This document shows, piece by piece, positions 61,554 through 64,000 of a DNA stretch of 64,000 nt. The DNA is from CAWJMF01 sp963843945 (GTDB lineage Bacteria; Vulcanimicrobiota; Vulcanimicrobiia; Vulcanimicrobiales; Vulcanimicrobiaceae), in contig CAWJMF010000001.1 of NCBI GenBank assembly GCA_963843945.1, positions 124,001 to 188,000 on the forward strand. Reading direction: 5' to 3'. A program made the position numbers and the translations under genes. The notes under the pieces were generated by a model that saw only the letters and a list, made by a program, of their open reading frames with translations, ran no database searches and was not told where the DNA came from. Every line of letters begins with the position of its first letter. Position 1 is the first letter of the stretch.

Positions 61554-62435
61554 CTACTGCTGTTGTTGCTGCTGCTCTTGGTATGCCGATGAGCCTTGCA
61601 GCACGTCCATGGCGACGTTGACGCTCATCTCGCTGTGGCGCGAGCCGCGATAGACGCCCCGAACGGGGCTGACGTCGCGGTAGTCGCGGCCGGTCGCGAC
61701 CTTGACGAAGTGATCGTCGATCAGGCGCTCGTTGGTCGGATCGAAGCCGACCCAGCCGAAGGGCGGCAGATAGGCTTCGCACCAGGCGTGCGACGCCTCC
61801 GCACCGAGCACGCGCGAGTCGCCGCCGAAAATGTAGCCGCTCACGTAGCGCGCCGGAATGCCGGCGCTACGCAGCACGGCGATCATGAGGTGCGCGAAGT
61901 CTTGGCACACCCCCGCTCGCGCGCGCAGCACGCCTTCGACCGTGGTGCGGACCGTCGTTGCCTCGCCGTCGTACGTAAAGACGCGGTGAATGTGGCTGGC
62001 GACGCGCTCGCACCAGGCCCCGATCGCTTCGCCCGGACCGTCGAGCTCGTCCCAAAATTCGGCCAGCTCCGGCGTGAACTGTACGTAGGCGCTCTCGTGC
62101 AAGTAATCGTACATCCGCTCGAGTTGCTCGTCGGCATCGAGCAGCGCGCGCGTCGCCCCGAGTGGCTGCACCGGATCGGGAGAAAGCAGCGTGACGACGG
62201 TCGAATGGGTCGTGATCGCGAGGGTGCGGTGGCGCGGCAGGATCGCAAAGTGCTGCACGTCGTTGCCGAAGCGGTCGACGTAGGACTGCACGCGGGTGCG
62301 CGGCGAGATCTGCAAATCGTACTTCGTGCAAAACTGTTGCGGGTCGCTGCGCGGCTGCAGATGCAAGACGGTGTAGCTTTCGTAGACCGTCTCCGGGTAG
62401 AAGTACGACGTCTCGTGCGCAATCGTGTACTCCAT
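61554..62435 (-). CDS. Transglutaminase-like protease with N-terminal beta domain, poly-Gln tail
   Basis: 293 residues. An N-terminal bacterial transglutaminase-associated beta domain (YTIAHETSYFYPETVYESYTVLHLQPR, in parts) precedes the papain-like core: Cys in RARAGVCQDFAHLMIAVLRSAGIPARYVSGY (about 175-205), His in ASHAWCEAYLPPFGWVGFDPTN with Asp. The protein ends in Q-rich EQQQQQQQ, encoded by CAG/CAA codons. ATG 62435 overlaps the stop of the alpha-E gene. The trio with alpha-E and ATP-grasp genes is a widespread conserved set, thought to act in peptide or cofactor modification. Confidence 0.9.
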   Translation of the reverse strand: MEYTIAHETSYFYPETVYESYTVLHLQPRSDPQQFCTKYDLQISPRTRVQSYVDRFGNDVQHFAILPRHRTLAITTHSTVVTLLSPDPVQPLGATRALLDADEQLERMYDYLHESAYVQFTPELAEFWDELDGPGEAIGAWCERVASHIHRVFTYDGEATTVRTTVEGVLRARAGVCQDFAHLMIAVLRSAGIPARYVSGYIFGGDSRVLGAEASHAWCEAYLPPFGWVGFDPTNERLIDDHFVKVATGRDYRDVSPVRGVYRGSRHSEMSVNVAMDVLQGSSAYQEQQQQQQ

Positions 62436-63388
62436 CAGGCGACGACCGCCGCCTGGACCGGTAAGCGCGGAAAGTACGCGTCCTCGATATCGGCCGAGAG
62501 CAGCTCGAACTCGCGCAAGATGCCGGCCGCGAAGGGCGCCAGGCCCGCTACGAGCGCTTCCTCGAGCGGCGTGTAGTCGAACAGCGCCCGCATCCGCCCC
62601 AGGCGGCGCTCGGCGGCCGTCGCGTAGGTGCCTTCGGCGCTGCGCGAGATGCGGTGCATTGACGTGTCGATCTCGCGCGTGCAAAAGCGCAACGAGCGCG
62701 GGAAGTCTTGTGAGAAGATGATGAAACCGAGCGCGTCGCGCGGTTCGGGAACGTGCCGCGAATACTGCGCGAAGGGGACCGCGGCGCAGCACATGTCGAG
62801 CAAACGCTGGGACTCCCGCCAGGGTTCGTGCTCGGCATCGATCGCCTCGAGCATGCGCGCGGTCATGTAGGCGCGTTCGAGATGGCGGCCGACGCGCAGG
62901 AAGTTCCAGCCGTCGCCGTGCGTCATCGTCCCGTCGCTCACGCCCGCGAAGGCCTGCATCGCGTCGCGCACGCGGTGCAAGAACTTCGAGGGACCTTCGC
63001 GCACGACGCCTCGCAGGTTCTGCGAGTCGACGAACAAGTAGAGGACGTTGATCAGCTCCCAGACCTCGGTCGGAAGCTCTGAGCGAATGCTGAGCGCGTT
63101 CGCGCGCGCCACGCGCACGCTGGAAGCGATGGAGCTCGCGTTCTCGGGATCGAAGGAGCAGTGGGCCATCGCGTCGTTGAGCGAGCTGCCGTTCGACGTC
63201 TCGGGTTCGTCGTGCGCGAAGCCGGCGCAACGCATGACCGAATGCCAGAGCTTTTCGGCTTGGCCGTCGCGCTGCGAGTGCAGGTCGACGGAACGCGAGA
63301 GGTTGACGTCGAGGATGCGCGCGACGGTCTCGGCACGTTCCACATTGCGCCCCAGCCAGAAGAGCGACTCCGCGACCCGGCTCAGCAT
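62435..63388 (-). CDS. Alpha-E domain-containing protein
   Basis: 317 residues, all-helical. The start MLSRVAESLFWLGRNVERAETVARILD is diagnostic of the alpha-E domain, and FLRVGRHLERAYMTARMLE repeats the pattern in the middle. Always found with a circularly permuted ATP-grasp gene and a transglutaminase gene; both are adjacent here with overlapping or near-overlapping junctions. Biochemical role not established. Confidence 0.92.
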   Translation of the reverse strand: MLSRVAESLFWLGRNVERAETVARILDVNLSRSVDLHSQRDGQAEKLWHSVMRCAGFAHDEPETSNGSSLNDAMAHCSFDPENASSIASSVRVARANALSIRSELPTEVWELINVLYLFVDSQNLRGVVREGPSKFLHRVRDAMQAFAGVSDGTMTHGDGWNFLRVGRHLERAYMTARMLEAIDAEHEPWRESQRLLDMCCAAVPFAQYSRHVPEPRDALGFIIFSQDFPRSLRFCTREIDTSMHRISRSAEGTYATAAERRLGRMRALFDYTPLEEALVAGLAPFAAGILREFELLSADIEDAYFPRLPVQAAVVA

Positions 63389-63389
63389 C

Positions 63390-64000
63390 TCACTCGCCCT
63401 GCAAGACCCAGGTGTCTTTGCTGCCGCCGCCCTGCGACGAGTTCACGACCAGCGAACCCTCCCGCAGCGCAACGCGCGTCAGCGCCGCGGGCGGGACGTC
63501 GACGGTGCGCCCGTACAGCGCGAAGGGCCGCAAATCGACGCGCCGCGGCGCAAGCTCGCCGTCGATCAGCGTCGGCGAGGACGAGAGCTCGATCACCGGC
63601 TGGGCGATGAAGTCGCGCGGATTGGCCTCGATGAGATCGCGGAAGCTTTCGCGCTCGTCCGCGCTCGCGAAAGGCCCCATCAACATGCCGTAGCCGCCCG
63701 ACGCATTCGTGTTCTTCACCACCAGCCGTTCCAAATTGTCGAGGACGTGGCGGCGCTGCACCTCGTCGGTGCAGTCGTACGTCGGGACGTTTTCGAGAAC
63801 CGGTTCCTCGCCGAGATAGAAGCGGATCATCTCGGGAACGAAGCGATAGATCGCCTTGTCGTCGGCGACCCCGGTGCCGATCGCGTTGGCTAGGGTCACG
63901 TTGCCCGCGCGGTAGACGTTCATCAGCCCGGTGACGCCGAGCGACGACTCCGCCAGGAAGTAGAGCGGGTCCAGATAGTCGTCGTCGATGCGCCGGTAGA
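63390..64000 (-). CDS. Circularly permuted ATP-grasp type 2 protein (5' end outside window)
   Basis: The C-terminal ~203 residues; the frame runs off the window edge. It shows RRIDDDYLDPLYF, LGVTGLMNVYRAGNVTLANAIGTGVADDKAIY (read in parts), LENVPTYDC, LVVKNTNASGGYGMLMG and NPRDFIAQPVIELSSSPTL, all typical of the DUF404/407 circularly permuted ATP-grasp family. It should ligate a carboxylate to an amine with ATP, perhaps on a peptide processed by the neighbouring transglutaminase. Its stop lies one base upstream of the alpha-E gene start. Confidence 0.92.
   Translation of the reverse strand, partial: YRRIDDDYLDPLYFLAESSLGVTGLMNVYRAGNVTLANAIGTGVADDKAIYRFVPEMIRFYLGEEPVLENVPTYDCTDEVQRRHVLDNLERLVVKNTNASGGYGMLMGPFASADERESFRDLIEANPRDFIAQPVIELSSSPTLIDGELAPRRVDLRPFALYGRTVDVPPAALTRVALREGSLVVNSSQGGGSKDTWVLQGE

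Overview
The window is G+C-rich, gene-dense DNA from a bacterial chromosome. The gene families are housekeeping (prs, pth, gltX, glmU, infC-rpmI-rplT, pheST, lon, nadABC, thyX) mixed with a tricorn peptidase, secreted retropepsin-like proteins and a B12-dependent acyl-CoA mutase. Codons end mostly in G or C, four-base ATGA/GTGA overlaps are common, and GTG/TTG starts are frequent. The mix resembles poorly cultured high-GC phyla such as Candidatus Eremiobacterota (WPS-2); this is an impression from gene content, not a demonstrated placement. No rRNA, tRNA, CRISPR array or insertion sequence was seen, and no stretch over 300 bases lacks a gene.

The strongest result is selenocysteine use. The selD gene (52797-53837) has an in-frame TGA exactly at the catalytic position: residue 17, with Lys20 following, as in E. 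coli Cys17/Lys20. A peroxiredoxin gene (6696-7199, minus strand) has an in-frame TGA exactly at the peroxidatic cysteine position. Neither predicted protein contains any cysteine. Hairpins that could act as bacterial SECIS elements follow both UGA codons. The window therefore appears to come from a selenocysteine-decoding organism that makes a Sec-peroxiredoxin and a Sec-containing SelD; selA, selB and selC would have to lie elsewhere.

Layout. 1-4.3 kb: the end of an RND efflux pump, prs, L25, pth and a frameshifted acetylglutamate-kinase-like gene. 4.3-8.0 kb (minus): secreted protein, tag glycosylase, an M48-like membrane protein that has lost its zinc histidines, Sec-peroxiredoxin, thyX. 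8.0-13.7 kb: amidase, an oxalate module (OxlT-like transporter and formyl-CoA:oxalate CoA-transferase) and a ketopantoate-reductase-like gene. 13.6-15.4 kb: two-component system behind a MerE-like transporter. 15.5-20.3 kb: small secreted and redox proteins, then gltX-glmU. 20.3-29.5 kb: split B12 mutase, Uma2 nuclease, esterase, acyl-CoA ligase and enoyl-CoA hydratase, many carrying single-base frameshifts. 28.6-32.0 kb: nadA-nadB-nadC. 32-35 kb: GNAT, an ECF41-like sigma factor with a divergent VOC protein, meaB. 35-42 kb: tricorn peptidase and two tandem two-lobed retropepsin-like proteins. 41.9-50.3 kb: infC-rpmI-rplT, desaturase, Nudix, TrmH-type methyltransferase, a YqzL-like microprotein, pheST, CvpA. 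50-57 kb: monooxygenase, class V aminotransferase, selD, a cyclase/NB-ARC regulator. 57-64 kb: DMT transporter, hsp20-lon with a CIRCE operator, and a transglutaminase/alpha-E/ATP-grasp cluster.

A caution for the reader: at least a dozen genes are broken by frameshifts, and almost every one I could resolve is a single extra base. That pattern looks more like assembly or read error than decay, so these genes are described as frameshifted coding sequences and not as proven pseudogenes. Insertions cannot create the two in-frame TGA codons.
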